The translations under genes were made by a program, and so were the position numbers. From positions 4,446,030 to 4,510,029 of the forward strand of contig NC_134774.1 of the NCBI RefSeq assembly GCF_050436995.1: 64,000 nt of DNA, written 5' to 3'. The stretch comes from Anticarsia gemmatalis (lineage: Eukaryota > Arthropoda > Insecta > Lepidoptera > Erebidae). Positions 1-12,600 of the stretch are shown here, piece after piece (position 1 is the first letter of the stretch; each line of letters begins with the position of its first letter). The notes beneath the pieces are model-generated. The model was not told the DNA's origin. It saw only the letters and a program-made list of their open reading frames with translations, and searched no databases.

Positions 1-328
1 ATGGGTCAGAATTTTCCACGATTTTGTAACACTTTTTACTGTTACTCTGCTCCTATTGGTCGTAGCGTGATGATATAAAATATGTTTTTTTTTTCACGAA
101 AAATATTCTTAAAATTATTTATATCTCTTAATATAACGAAGTCGCGCTAAGGCATATCCGCCATTAAAACAGTTGCCATGACAACGGAATTTTGTTATTA
201 CAATGTCATTATAATGTTGATTACACAAGTCGACAAAAAAATTTTTTTTTTTTGAGCCTGTGTTTTAATGAATATTTTCTGATAATATAAATCAAAAAGA
301 AAACAGGAACAACATTAATAATAAATTA
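1..328. other. Unassigned A+T-rich DNA
   Basis: No gene, RNA or repeat recognised. It contains homopolymer runs, e.g. T-rich near 85-95 and an A/T run at 235-255. Confidence 0.4.
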
Positions 329-1141
329 AGTTTGCTTTTGTACTATATATAACGAAACCTAAATATATAGGGTTCTGGCAGATTTTTTGAAGGGCCGTTG
401 CATTTATGATGCATAACCAGGGGTGAGGGGGCTGGGGGTGTGAAGTGAGTGGTAGCAGAGTATCATGGCAGTATGCACGTGCGCGTTCTTAAGGAAAAAC
501 GTATTTTTTTGCGTCTCGGGGTCTAAAAATGGCATCGAAAAAGTGTAAAATCGACGTGGACTTTTTTTGCTACATTTGTGATGAATTTATTAAAGTGACA
601 GCCAATAAAATTTGTTTATCATCAAATAAGGCATTTTGTGAAGCCTATGAAGCTTACTTTAACATGTCAGTACGAAATCAGGATAAAATATGGGCACCTC
701 ACTTCTTGTGTAATAACTGCAAAAACACTTTAGAAGGTAAGAAAATACTCCTTATATTAAATGAACATTTATATGCTTATATACATATTTTTTTAAATAT
801 AAATTACATGTGTACATCGTTAATTAATGTTATTAATATTTTTTTCAGCCTAGTACTGAGGAGAGAAAAAAAAGATGAAGTTTGCAGTACCACAAATATG
901 GAGAGAGCCTACTGATACATTAAGTTACTATTTTCACACAAGAAAAACGAAAAGTATACATTTCTAAAAAAAAATTGTATCCTTTTTGTATTTTGTGTTT
1001 CTTAATGCCTTATTTCATCATTTTAATTAATAAAAATACATAAATCATAACTTTTTACTTTTATATATTTATAATTGAATGTGAATAAAGAGCTTTTCCT
1101 TTAAAATTTAAAATTCGTTCTAAAAGCTACAAAAGCAAACT
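329..1141. mobile_element. Putative TIR element carrying a gene fragment
   Basis: The 14-bp end AGTTTGCTTTTGTA (329-342) is repeated inverted at 1128-1141. A further AACGAA occurs at equal distance inside both ends, so the terminal inverted repeat extends imperfectly to about 28 bp. TTA flanks both sides (326-328 and 1142-1144), as expected for a 3-bp target duplication of PIF/Harbinger type. No transposase is present, so it would be non-autonomous. It encloses the decayed gene fragment at 529-968. The superfamily is inferred only from the target-site length. Confidence 0.5.
529..968 (+). pseudogene. Decayed CYICG/WREP-type protein fragment, two exons
   Basis: Exon 1 (529-736) encodes a 69-residue start with FCYICDEF, AYFNMSVRNQDKIWAPH and FLCNNC. 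This resembles the N-terminus of an uncharacterised arthropod family I know only by its CYICG...DQDKxWAPH...WREP signature. A donor GTAAG follows at 737 and an acceptor TTTTTTCAG ends at 848. Read through the junction in frame, exon 2 gives MKFAVPQIWREP, the expected continuation. However, it meets TAG at the place of a usually conserved Trp and then TGA, and the later Cys residues of the family motif are replaced. I therefore call it a pseudogene. It lies wholly inside the TIR pair at 329-1141, so it may have been captured by that element. Confidence 0.6.
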
Positions 1142-1224
1142 TTATTAGATAAAAATATTATTTCTTTATTTAGTTAGGTATACGTAATCAAAATCAACGG
1201 TACAGAACTCAGACTCAAAATTCG

Positions 1225-1442
1225 TGTTGACCAATGTTATTCGCGACTTCGTTCGCCACTTGAATTTTCCTGGGAAATGCGTCATTTTCCCGGGGTAAAA
1301 GTAGACTATGTCCTTTCTCGGGTATCAAAATATCTCCATACCAAATTTCATGCAAATTGGTTCAGTAGTTTAGGCGTGATTGAGTAGCAGACAGACAGAC
1401 AGACAGACAGAGTTACTTTCGCATTTATAATATTAGCATGGA
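1225..1442 (-). repeat. Dispersed lepidopteran repeat with (CAGA)n tract
   Basis: The stretch carries GCGACTTCGTTCGCC near its left end, then TTTAGGCGTGATTGAGTAG, a (CAGA)n microsatellite at about 1388-1411 and TTTCGCATTTATAATATTAG at the right. From memory this module is scattered through lepidopteran genomes, and is either Helitron- or RTE-derived. On the minus strand it starts TCCATGCTAATATT directly after an A, which fits a Helitron 5' end. It truncates the first array block: only ATCATCACAATGAACC of that block survives at its right edge. Confidence 0.55.
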
Positions 1443-1707
1443 TCATCACAATGAACCACGACGTAAGCTGCCGGAAATATCCAAGAAATCTCAGGAAGAT
1501 TTAGGACTCATCTTTCTTTTTAGAAAAGAAACTGAAAGCAAAAGAGAGGGGGAGCAGGACCTGCTTCTTGACAGGATGCTGGAGACAGCTGATCCACCCC
1601 GACTCATAAATATGGACAGTACAGTCTCTCCCGCATTCTTCATTGTTCGTGTAAATGAAGCCTCAACCAAATGGCTGAGAGACCTCACCGTCTGGCAGTC
1701 AACATGA
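1438..1707 (+). other. Coding-like array spacer, family S4 (89-codon frame)
   Basis: An open frame starts inside the truncated first block and holds QDLLLDRMLETADPPRLINM followed by DSTVSPAFFIV. Related frames occur at 10790-11040, 11395-11609, 23906-24109, 24587-24817, 37935-38178 and 40925-41160. Comparing S4 copies, differences fall most often at third codon positions, then first, then second, as in decaying or slowly evolving coding DNA. I do not recognise the protein. It could be a relic exon rather than a live gene. Confidence 0.4.
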
Positions 1708-3357
1708 TCACCAAATTCGATCCGCTTGGGTGTTAAACTCTTTATATAAAAATGGTCTTTATTTGATAAAATATCATCACAATGGACCATGACGTAATAT
1801 GTCAGAAATATTATATTGTTTTAAGCTCTAAGACGGAAATTATCTTCGAAGCGTACCTAGAAGAGAAATTAGGTGCCTTTACACGCACGCTCTTTCGCGC
1901 GTGAAATAACAAAGGAAAAGAGCGCTCCCCGCCCTCATCATCATTATAATAAAACATTGTAGTGTTGTGCCCTACTTACGTGCAAGATAAACAAGTGCTA
2001 ACCTGGCATTTTATACATGAGCGGGTCTTAATTTAGGTAAATATCATAACATTGGACCATGACGTAATGTGTCAGAAATGCCCAGAAACTGTCAGACAAG
2101 TCTTTTCGTTAAAATTTCTATTATAAAGTAAGATCATGATGTATTATTATGCAGAAATGTTCAAAAACTCTGTAAACGTCGGTGTCACAGTATATGAATT
2201 AACATTCAATTGAACTTGCCTTGATAAACGAAATGGGTCTTGATTTAGGTAAATATCATCACAATGTACCATGACGTAATGTGTCAGAAATGTCCAATTA
2301 TTGAATGACCGATTGATAGAAGTTACTGAACGATGGCGAGAAGCCAAAGTTAACAGATTAGTATCACAGAACCATATTCTCAAGAATTCAACGAAAACGG
2401 TCTTTATTCAATTAAATTTCATCACAATAGACCATGGCATAATGTGTCAGAAATGTCCAGAAAATATGAGACATGTCTTCTTACTACATTTTATTAACGC
2501 AGTTAGATTTTGACATATTTTAATTCGGAAACGTAAAAAACTCTTAAAATTTTATTCAGCACTATCCCATTATTCAGCACGGCATTCAAATAAACAAACC
2601 AATTAAGATATTATTCTAAACTTGTCTTAATAAACGAAATGGGTCTTGATTTAGGTAAATATCATCACAATGGACCATGACGTAATGTATCACAAATATC
2701 CAGAGAATGTAAGATTGTTCGAAAACATTGAGAAACTCTTACAACGGAGACAAATCTAGCTGTAGACAAAGATACAGAATTTACGATTCAGAAATTCCAT
2801 GAAAGAAAAAGGTCTTGACTTAAGTAAATATCATCACAATGAACCATGACGTTATGTGTCAGAAATGGTCAGAAAATGTGAGACGGTTCGAAAACGTTGA
2901 GAAACTTAAAATCAACCTTATTCGGCTATAGCGACATTTATTCTGAACTTTCCTTGATAAACGAAATGGGTCTTGATTTAGGCAAATATCATCACATTGG
3001 ACCATGACGTAATGTGTCAGAAATATCCAGAAAAACTGTGAGGAATATTTTAACCGTAGACATGTATAAATGTTAAGTTATTATTAGTACAAGTTAGAGT
3101 GAGTGCTTACTACAGGGTGTCTGTCCCGGACACTAGTGTCAACAGAGCGACATTCACAGAGGACTATCCATCATGAACTGCACGTTTAGACTGAACACTA
3201 TATTTTAACAACGCACTAACTTAAAGGTGTACGCGGAATTTTTGTGTTATGTTCAACATAGACGTTTGCGAATTTTTTTCTTAATTTTAAGTCAAAATGC
3301 CATTGTGAAATATAATACAATAAGAGTCTGGTCTTTATTCCATGAAATATCATCACA

Positions 3358-3606
3358 ATGGACCATGACGCAATAAGTCGGAAATGTCCAAAAAACTGTG
3401 TTGTATATTACAACAGAAACGACAGTCACCTGCAAAAACCGATTGTGACCTTCTTGTTAAACGTTCTACGATATTATTTAACACCACCCTATTTAAAACA
3501 TCAAATCCGAGAGGTTTATTTCTGCAGAGGGAAACATTATTCTGAACTTGACGACATAATTAAAATAGCCCTTGATTTATGTAAATATCATCACAATGGA
3601 CCATGA
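3358..3606 (+). other. Open frame running from block to block (82 codons)
   Basis: The frame starts at the ATG inside one block (ATGGACCATGA) and ends at the TGA of the same 11-bp string in the next block. The product begins MDHDAISRKCPKN and ends ALDLCKYHHNGP. A paralogous spacer at 55842-56088 keeps a similar tail (YTELDYIIEIGLDLCKYHHN). No known domain, signal peptide or membrane segment is recognised. Most other spacers are interrupted by stops in this frame, so translation is doubtful. Confidence 0.3.
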
Positions 3607-3633
3607 CGTAAATTGTCAGAAATGTCCAGAAAA

Positions 3634-3822
3634 TCATTAGTCTATTATGTACGTAAATGTAGTTCGTACAAGTACTGGAGCAGTAGTTATTTAACAATTC
3701 ACGAGTGTTAAGTTTCACACTAGAATATATAATATGTGGTCTCAGCTCTAGTCCCTTCGCGTGAAATGGCTCTGGACAAACTTAAAAGTATTACAAAGAC
3801 TTTTGAATCTAAGCTGACAGGA
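3634..3822 (+). other. Array spacer family S2, coding-like
   Basis: One of about ten S2 spacers (others near 4345, 5560, 15430, 17220, 28150, 31437, 33060, 38250, 56110). Two short open stretches recur: NVVRTSTRAVV and, further on, SALVPSREMALDKLKSI. Between the copies at 3760, 28280, 38388 and 56249 most substitutions are synonymous third-base changes (GCT/GCA, CTG/CTC/CTA, GAC/GAT, ATT/ATA/ATC). The copies at about 4560 and 17415 have lost the frame. The protein is not recognised. Confidence 0.4.
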
Positions 3823-6800
3823 ACTGGTCTTCATTCAATCAAATATCATTACATTGGACCATGACGTAATTGGTCAGAAATGTCCAGAAAACTGTGTTGT
3901 ATGTTAGAACTGTATAAATGTATGTTAAGTAAGTTAGTATTAGTACAAGTTAGAGTGAGTGCCTACTACAGGTTGACTGTCCCGGACCCTAGAGTTACCA
4001 GAAATGATAGTCCTATGAAAATATACAATTATGAACTTCTTGCTGAGGACAGTGCGAGATTATTAAACAGCATAAGTAAACCCACAGAGAGTGAATAAAC
4101 CGCGTTTGTTAATTTTATTTGAAATTGGCCTTTATTCAATCAAATATCATCGCAATAGGCCATGACGTAATGCATCAGGAATGCCTAAAAAGTTGAAATA
4201 TTAAGTATGACACTGAAGTGAATCAATTGTGAAAACTTTTGAGTACTCCTACCACGACAATTTTCATAAAACCTCAAACATTAATTTGGTCTTTATTCAA
4301 TCAAATATCATCACTTTGGACCATGACGTAATGTGACAAAAATGTCCAGAAAATCATTACTCTATTACAAATGTGCAATTAATATATATCTTTCTTTACT
4401 AGCGACTGGAACTGTTACAAAAATCTACATTGTTTTAATTGTGAAACAACAATACTTTAATTACATCAAAGGAAGTACAATAAATGTTGTTCGTACAAGC
4501 ACGAGAGCTGTAGTTGTATAAAAAGTTCCCGAGTGTAAAGTTTCACACTAGAAAATATAATATACCTATAGTCACAGCTCTAGCCGTATCGCGTTAAATC
4601 AAAAGAGTAATGCTTTTGATCACAAGTTGAAAGCAAGAAAAAAATATAACGTACATTTTGGAATCCAAGCTGACAAGAACTGGTCTTTAGTTAATCAAAT
4701 ATCATCACAATGGACCATGACGTAATATGTCAGTAATGTCCAGAAAAACTTTGTTGATACAGTAATATGTAATAATTGACCCGAAAAATGTCTACGATTG
4801 ACAGTATTCTAAAGTAGAAGCTCAACTTTGTGAGGATGGAGCTATACTATGGACCATGGGGGGAAAATAATGTGGAATATGAACGAATTTGGTTTTTATT
4901 CAATCAAATATCATCACAATGGACCATCACGTAATGTGTCAGAAATGTCCAGTAAATTTTGTTTATAAATGGACTGTCTGGTCACATATTGTGTTGGTCA
5001 GATGTCCAGAGAAACTGTGTTGTTTATTTCTGATCAGAGTGTTAGTGTACGTGACGGTTGAACACATAATTGAACAACTGGAAACAATTGCCTCATTAGC
5101 CACAGATTATCATCTTAAATAATGGTAATCAAAGTCTGGACAATTTTAAGTTGTATATTAAATTAATCAACGAATAGTTGAGCTGTTTCATTAAATTGCA
5201 ATACTCAAGACAGTTATTTTTATTATTATTTTAAATCATTCGTTCATAATTTTACAAATTGGTCTTTATTCAATCAAATATCATCACAATGGACCATGAC
5301 GTAATGTGTCAGAAATGTCCAGAAAAATTTTAAACGATTCCTCTTTCTACATTTCAATAATAAAGCAAGAACATGACGTATTATACTACTTACTTATAAA
5401 TACTATTATTTAGCTCTAAAATCCGACATAGAATTAGAGGCCGAACAAGTAATCAATTGAACTTGTGTTAATAAACTAAATGGGTCTTGATTTATGTAAA
5501 TATCATCACATTGAACCATGACGTAATATGTCAGGAATATCCAGTAATTGTTGTGATTTTTATCACGTCAGCAATACGTAATATCACGAATCACGAATGT
5601 AAAGCTTCACACTAGAAAATATAATATATGGTTTCAGCTCTAGTTCCATTGCGTGAAATGGCACTCGACAGACTAAAAAGTATAAAAATTACTTTGGAAT
5701 CTAAGCTGACAGTAACTGGTCTTTATTTAATCAAATATCATCACAATGGGCCATGACGTAATGTGTCAGAAATGTCCAGAAAACTGTATTGTATACTGCG
5801 ATCGTCGAATTACATAAATAGTTAGTAAGTAATATTAGTGAAAGTTAGCGTGAGCGCTTACTCCGGGGTGACTGCCCCTGTCACCAGAAATGACAGTCAC
5901 GTGGAAGTCATCAATTGTGAATATTTCGATAAGAATTTAAACAATAATTAAACAACAATATCTTTAAACACGTAATTAACTCACACTCGCAAATTAGCAG
6001 CCTTGCAGTGAAACATGTGGACTGGAGACGTTTTGAAACGCAACAAGTGCACCGGTGTAAAGACTGAGATACTTGTTGACAAACGATTGTGGTCTTTATT
6101 TAATTAAAAATCATCACAATGGACCATAACGTTATGTACGATATTCAGAATTTGAACCTTGTTAAATGAAATGGGTCTTGATTTAGATAAATATCATTAC
6201 AATGGACCATGACGTAATTTGTCAGGAATGTCCATAAATCCTATGATGATCACCATTTATAAAACTACAAAGATCTTATACTTTAATAGTCGATAGGTGA
6301 TCGCTCATGTCAACGTGCTAGCAAGTACTTTGACGTGATACATTTTACAGCCTCGATCGGCACGCATCCCTATACACATCGATTAATATGAAATAATTTG
6401 GTTAATAAAATAATTTGGCCTTTACTTAATCAAATATCATCACAATGGACCATGACGTAATATATCAGAAATGTCCAGAAAACGTTAATTGCATATTAAG
6501 CCTAAAGACGGAGATCTACCTCGACCAACATCTAGATAGAGAATTGACCTATCGAAGGACAAATATCTTGTAGGTCAAACTACATCATCGAGGATGACGT
6601 AAAGACGTATTAATGTTCATTAGAAATTCTTCTATATTATAGAAATACACTGAGTTAGAACGCTTCTGAAAAACATACACATAACATTCGATATTGTCAT
6701 ATAGCCTTAGGTAAGTTATATTATTCAGTATGAAAACATGGTCTTTATTCAAATAAATATCATCACAATGGACCATGACGTAACGTGTCAGAAATGTCCA

Positions 6801-8360
6801 AATACAGTATTTAAAAATATTTTAATATCCAACATTTCATGTTGAAAGCAATACAGGCAACTCATAAATCTCAAACTCAAAAATATAGAACAATTAGGAT
6901 CTAGTCTTTATTCAATTAAATATCATCATAATGGACCATGACGTAATTTATCAGTAATGTCCAGAAAAACTGCGAGATGCTCAAAACACCGAAATACCAT
7001 TGTGAAAAATAATACAATAAGTGTATGGTCTTTATTCAATCAAATATCATCACAATGGACCGTGACGTAATTTATCAGAAATGCCCAGAAAATCCCAAAA
7101 TATAATTAATTTCTGTCGTTGAGTGTGAACGTATCGTCCACGCTCCTTTACAAACATTTTACAAAGTTCATCTTACACGCGAAATGAGATCAAACAACAT
7201 CCTTTATTCAACGTATTTAACCAATAGAAAGTCTAACTTGATGAATTATAAATGTATTGGACCAACATCATTTCCTTCGACGTACAATTTTGACACTTGA
7301 TAAATGAAATGGGTCTTGATTTAGATAAATATCAACACAATGGACCATGACGTAATATATCAGAAATGTCCAGAAAAACTGTGTTGTATATTAGAACCGT
7401 GGAATTGTATAAATGGTAACTAGTATAATATTAGTAAAAGTTGGAATAAGTAAATAAGTGTTCACTTCAGGGTGACCGTCCCGTAACCTAGTGTCACCTG
7501 AAATGATAGTTATATGGAAATATCAATGATGATCTTCTCGCTAAGGACAGTACGAGATGATAAAGCACGGTTTTGCATTAAAAAACATAATTAACTATAT
7601 GACGATCTAATGATATAGAGAGAAAATTTGAGAATGGAGTTATTCTATAACTTCGAACATGAGACAAAAAGTGCGTTATGTGTTTGAAACCTGGTCTTTA
7701 TTCAATTAAATATCATCACAATGGACCATGACGTAATGTGTCAGAAATGTCCAGAAAATTTCCATATTATTTAGAAGCAAGCCTAAGCATAATATATATA
7801 TTTTTATTCCAAAATCGTTTAATATTATAAGCATGTTCCCTATGGATGCTGCGTAACAACCTCGCCGGCAAATAACTAATTATTTGTGTAATTTGGTCTT
7901 TACTTAATTAAATATCATCACAATGGACCATGACTTAATGTGCCAGGAATGACCAGAAAGTTTCAGAGATGGCCAAAATAACCATTATATCGAACCGTGT
8001 AAACGAAGTGGGTCTTGATTTAGGTAAATATCATCACAATGGACCATGACGTAATGTGTCAGACATGTCCAGAAAATCTGTAGTACTTCCTTAAATGGTA
8101 ATACACCTTTATATCACCATAGAATAATTACAATAGGATGAACAAATCCCGCAACAATTTACCGTCATATCAACAGTCTCAGGGTGAAGTACTCTACAAG
8201 AAGAACATTACTAGCGATTTAATTTGGTCTTTATTCAATCAACTATCATCACAATGGACCGTGACGTAATATATCAGATATGCCCAGAAAATCTTAATTG
8301 TTAAATGTGATAATAAAATGTACAAATATTCATGAATAATGACAGAGAAGCACAATCAAT

Positions 8361-9648
8361 TTAGGACCTTGAATAAGTTCTCGCTGTTTTTTTGTTTTCA
8401 AAAAAAAATTATTTAAAATACAATGCTTACAATGACATTACTCAAAGTATTGTCCATCATTAGCGACCACTTTCTCCCATCTCTCTGGCAGCAATTGAAT
8501 CCCCCGTCGGAAAAATGACTCATCTTTCGAGGCAATCCATGAATCAAGCCATTTTTCGGTTTCTTCAAAAGAATGGAAGCGCTGCTCGCTTAAACCGTGC
8601 GCCATCGACCGAAACAAGTGGTAATCGGAGGGGGCTATGTCTGGTGAATACGGCGGGTGGGGTAGAACTTCCCATTTCAGTGTGTCCAGGTAAGTTTTGA
8701 CTGGTTTTGCCACATGTGGCCGAGCATTATCATGTAACAAAATCACTTTGTCGTGTCTCTGCTCATATAGTGGCCGCTTTTCTTTCAGAGCGTGACTCAA
8801 ACGCATCAACTGAAGTCGATAGCGATCTCCCGTGATAGTTTCATTAGGTTTAAGCAGCTCATAATAAATTACGCCCCGCTGATCCCACCAAATGCAGAGA
8901 AGAAGCTTAGAACCATGGATATTTGGTTTAGGCGACGATGTTGATGCGTGACCCGGCATACCCCAAGATTTTTTTCGCTTTGGATTGTCGTAGTGAATCC
9001 ACTTTTCATCCCCAGTGACGATACGGTGCAGAAAACCTTTTCTCTTTTGTCGTTGAAGCAACAATTCACACATGAGAAAACGTCGCTCTACGTCTCTCGG
9101 CTTCAACTCATACGGCACCCAATGTCCTTGCTTTTGGATCATTCCTAACGCTTTTAAACGTTTTGAAACTGTTGACGCATCTACTTGTAACGTTTTCCCA
9201 AGCTCTACTAATGTCTGACATGGATCTTCTTCAAGCAATGCCTCCAATTCTTTGTCTTCAAATTTTGTCGGCGCTCCAGAACGCTCTTTGTCTTCAAGGT
9301 CAAAATCATTACTTTTAAAGCGCCTAAACCAGTCTCTGCACGTTGTATTCGACAAAGCATTGTCACCATATGTCTCAACGAGAATTCTGTGTGCTTCTGC
9401 TGCAGATTTTTTCTGAATAAAGCAGTGCAATAAAATTCCCCGCAAAAACACTTTATTTGGCACAAAAGTACACATTTTCACAAAAGGCAAATAAATATGT
9501 AGTTGACACTGTGGTAAATTTTATTCTACTATAATTTGAGTTTACATATAGCACTACTTTGGTGATTCGTCACCATACGAAATTTCAGGCTCAGAGTGCC
9601 GCAACGTCATCTTACAAAAAACAGCGAGAACTTATTCAAGGTCCTGAA
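8361..9648 (-). mobile_element. Mariner (Tc1/mariner) transposon, apparently complete
   Basis: A 1.29-kb element with inverted ends: AGGACCTTGAATAAGTTCTC at 8363 is matched inverted at the right end (near 9626-9645), and the repeat continues for about 30 bp with one length difference in a T run. TA follows at 9649-9650. It interrupts a spacer whose uninterrupted paralog lies at about 27490-27600 (CACAATCAAT then TACAATATTT), which fixes the insertion at TA. The extreme left end is 2 bp short of the expected TA plus end, probably eroded. It contains one intact transposase frame. Confidence 0.93.
8438..9490 (-). CDS. Mariner transposase, 350 aa
   Basis: This DDE-type transposase would cut and paste its own element at TA dinucleotides in the nucleus. 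The N-terminal half holds the helix-turn-helix region (CRDWFRRFKSNDFDLEDKER, then VDASTVSKRLKALGMI). The catalytic triad is complete: D161 in VTGDEKW, D254 in LHDNARPH and D289 in YSPDIAPSDYHLF, with 34 residues between the last two (mariner D34D). The WVPYEL and YSPDxxPSDYHLF signatures are present. The length is normal for the family. There are no stops or frameshifts, so it may still encode active protein. The first ATG is used; a second Met at residue 6 is possible. I do not assign a mariner subfamily. Confidence 0.93.
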   Translation of the reverse strand: MPFVKMCTFVPNKVFLRGILLHCFIQKKSAAEAHRILVETYGDNALSNTTCRDWFRRFKSNDFDLEDKERSGAPTKFEDKELEALLEEDPCQTLVELGKTLQVDASTVSKRLKALGMIQKQGHWVPYELKPRDVERRFLMCELLLQRQKRKGFLHRIVTGDEKWIHYDNPKRKKSWGMPGHASTSSPKPNIHGSKLLLCIWWDQRGVIYYELLKPNETITGDRYRLQLMRLSHALKEKRPLYEQRHDKVILLHDNARPHVAKPVKTYLDTLKWEVLPHPPYSPDIAPSDYHLFRSMAHGLSEQRFHSFEETEKWLDSWIASKDESFFRRGIQLLPERWEKVVANDGQYFE

Positions 9649-9650
9649 TA

Positions 9651-12600
9651 CAATATTTTAATCAAATATGAGATAAACGTTGTAAGAATGATTAACCTTT
9701 GGTGGATTCGGGAAGGGTCATCATTTCAAACATGAATGCAGATGGTCCTTATTGAGCATTGACTTTACTGTTATTTAATTAAGCTGGTCTTTATTTAATC
9801 AAATATAATCACAATGGACCATGACGTAATATATCAGAAATGTCCAGAAAACGTTAATTGCATATTAAGCCTAAAGACGGAGATCTACCTCGACCAACAT
9901 CTAGATAGAGAATTGACCTATCGAAGGACAAATATCTTATAGGTCAAACTACATCATCGAGGATGACGTAAAGACGTATTAATGTTCATTAGAGATTCTT
10001 CGGTATTATAGAAATACACTGAGTTAGAACGCTTCTGAAAAACACACACATAATATACGATATTGTCATATTGCATTAGGTAATTTATATTATTCAGTAT
10101 GAAAACATGGTCTTTATTCAATAAAATATCGTCACATTAGACCACGACGTAATGTGTCAGAAATGTCCTTAAATTAAACTTGCCTTGATAAACGAAATGG
10201 GTCTTGATTTATGTAAATATCATCACAATGGACCATGACGTAATGTGTCAGAAATGTCCAGAAAATCCGTAATTTGCTGTGAAAGCACAAAGTGGATTAT
10301 AATCAAAAACAAAATACGACTTAATTAGATCATACAAGTTATTGAATGAAATTATTTCCGTAAATATTATTCTAATGGTCCTAAGCTGGATAATTAAAAT
10401 AGATGAATCTAATTGTAAGTGATTTTGGTCTTTATTCAATGAAATATCATCACAATGGACCATGACGTAATGTGTCAGAAATGTCCAGAAAAACTGTGTT
10501 ATATATCATAACAGATTGATTGATTCAATCACAATGGACCAGGAACACACCGTCACTGTCAAAACTGTCCAGGAAATGTCAGACATGTCTTCTTACTACG
10601 TTTTGTAATTGTTGGAAGCGTTGTAAAACTCTTACTCGTATTCACAACGGAAAACAGAAACATGAAGCGAAGCAGTAGCAGCACATATTGAGTTATCTTA
10701 ATTCCGAATTTGCCTTGATAAATGACATGGATCTTGATTTATGTAAATATCATCACAATGAACCACGACGTAATTTGTCAGGAATGTCCAGAAAAACTGT
10801 GTTGTGTACTAAGCTTATACGGTCAACTTATAAGGATATCCAGAAAGACAATTAACAAAGAAGAGAAGAACTCGAGACCTGCTTTATAACAGGATACTGG
10901 AAGCGGCTGCTCCACCTTGTCTCATAAATATGGACAGCATGGTCTCCGGGGCACTCTTCATTGTCAGTGTAAATAAAGCTTGCTATTCGGGACTCCGTTG
11001 GAAACGGACAGAAATCAGCTCAAGCACAATCATCTAAATTAAATGGTCTTTATTTGATCAAATAGCATCACAATGGACCATGACGTAATGTGTCAGAAAT
11101 GTCCAGAAAATCCCAAAATATAATTAATTTCTGTCAATGAATGTGAACGTATCGTCCACGCTCCTTTACAAACATTTTACAAAGTTCATCTTACACGCGA
11201 AATGAGATCAAACTACATGCTTTATTCAACGTATTTAACCAATAGAAAGTCCAACTTGATGAATAATAAATTTACTGGTCGACTATTATGGGCTTCGACG
11301 TACCATTTTGACACTTGATAAATGAAATGGGTCTTGATTTAGATAAATATCATCACAATGGACCACGACGTAAGCTGTCGGAAATGTCCAGGACATCTCA
11401 GGAAGATTTAGGACTCACCTTTCTATTTAGAAAAGAAACTGACCGCAAAAGAGAGGGGAGAGCAGGACCTGCTTCTTGACAGGATGCTGGAGACAGCTGA
11501 TCCACCTCGACTCATAAATATGGACAGTACAGTCTCTCCCGCATTCTTCATTGTTTGTGTAAATGAAGCCTCAACCAAATGGCTGAGAGACCTCACCGTC
11601 TGGCAGTGAACATGATCACCAAATTTGATCCGCTTGGATGTTAAACTCTTTATTTAAAAAAATGGTCTTGATTTATGTAAATATCATCACATTGGACCAT
11701 GACGTAATGTGTCAGAAATGTCCAGGAAACTTTAAATAAAAACTATATAAAAATTTTACCACGAACATGTGGTACATATTCATTAAAGTATAAAATATGA
11801 TACAAAATACTTTTCAAACATAGGCATAAAGGTTGACATCGAATCTATATACTATAATAAACCGAGAAACTGGTCTTTATTCAATCAAATATCACCCCGA
11901 TGAACCATGACTAATGAAAAGCTATAATGTTAAATATGACAGTGATGTGTATAAATCATCAAGAATCATAACAACAAAACACACACTCACACAAAAGGAA
12001 CTATTTAAGTAGTATTGTTAATTTTTATTATGTTTAAGCATTATAAAGTTCGTATTAATATAACATTTCAGGATGGAAAACATGCAGCTCCCACCACAAA
12101 ACACAGAATTGTTATAAAATTTGAACTTGGTCTTTATTTAATCAAGTATCATCACATTGAACCATGTTATAAAGTATCAGAAATGTCCATAATTAATTAA
12201 TAATATAATTTAAATAACATTGTAGTTCCAGCGATAGAGAATTTATCAATGAAGTTCTGAAATATTAAATCTACGCATCCTACGTAACTCATCATAATAA
12301 TATGAGACCCTAGTAAAATGCTAAATCTGATTCAATTATTTATATATTAAACCTGGTCTTTATTCAATTAAACATCATCACAGTGGACCATGACGTAATA
12401 TGTCAGAAATGTCCAGAAAACGTAATTATGAAATATATACGGCTTATTGGTAAATGTCAAAAGCAATATCCAGACTGTGTCACATGTCTAAATACGCGCT
12501 AATCTGGCATTTTATACATGAGCGGGTCTTAATTTATGTAAATATCATCACTTTGGACCATGACGTAAATTGTCAGAAATGTCCTTGAATTGATGGCTGG

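Larger units (their letters stand above)
1443..8360 (+). repeat. Block-and-spacer array, segment 1
   Basis: Each block reads: left half (A type GGTCTTTATTCAATCAA or B type GGGTCTTGATTTAGGTAAA), then TATCATCACAATGGACC, ATGACGTAATGTGTCAG and AAATGTCCAGAAAA. All blocks point the same way. GGACC cores (within about 5 bp): 1453 partial, 1784A, 2054B, 2266B, 2430A, 2672B, 2841B, 2999B, 3359A, 3598B, 3857A, 4158A, 4318A, 4712A, 4920A, 5291A, 5513B, 5748A, 6120A, 6200B, 6445A, 6769A, 6935A, 7057A, 7341B, 7720A, 7925A, 8040B, 8256A. B blocks carry an extra conserved left extension, CTTGCCTTGATAAACGAAAT. Spacers vary from about 60 to 390 bp and belong to recurring families. Confidence 0.95.

Noticed and set aside
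2640..2700. A mini-intron inside B blocks (GTAAAT ... GTGTCAG)
   Set aside because: It would be about 39 nt, below the usual insect minimum, without branch site or pyrimidine tract, and A blocks lack the GT.
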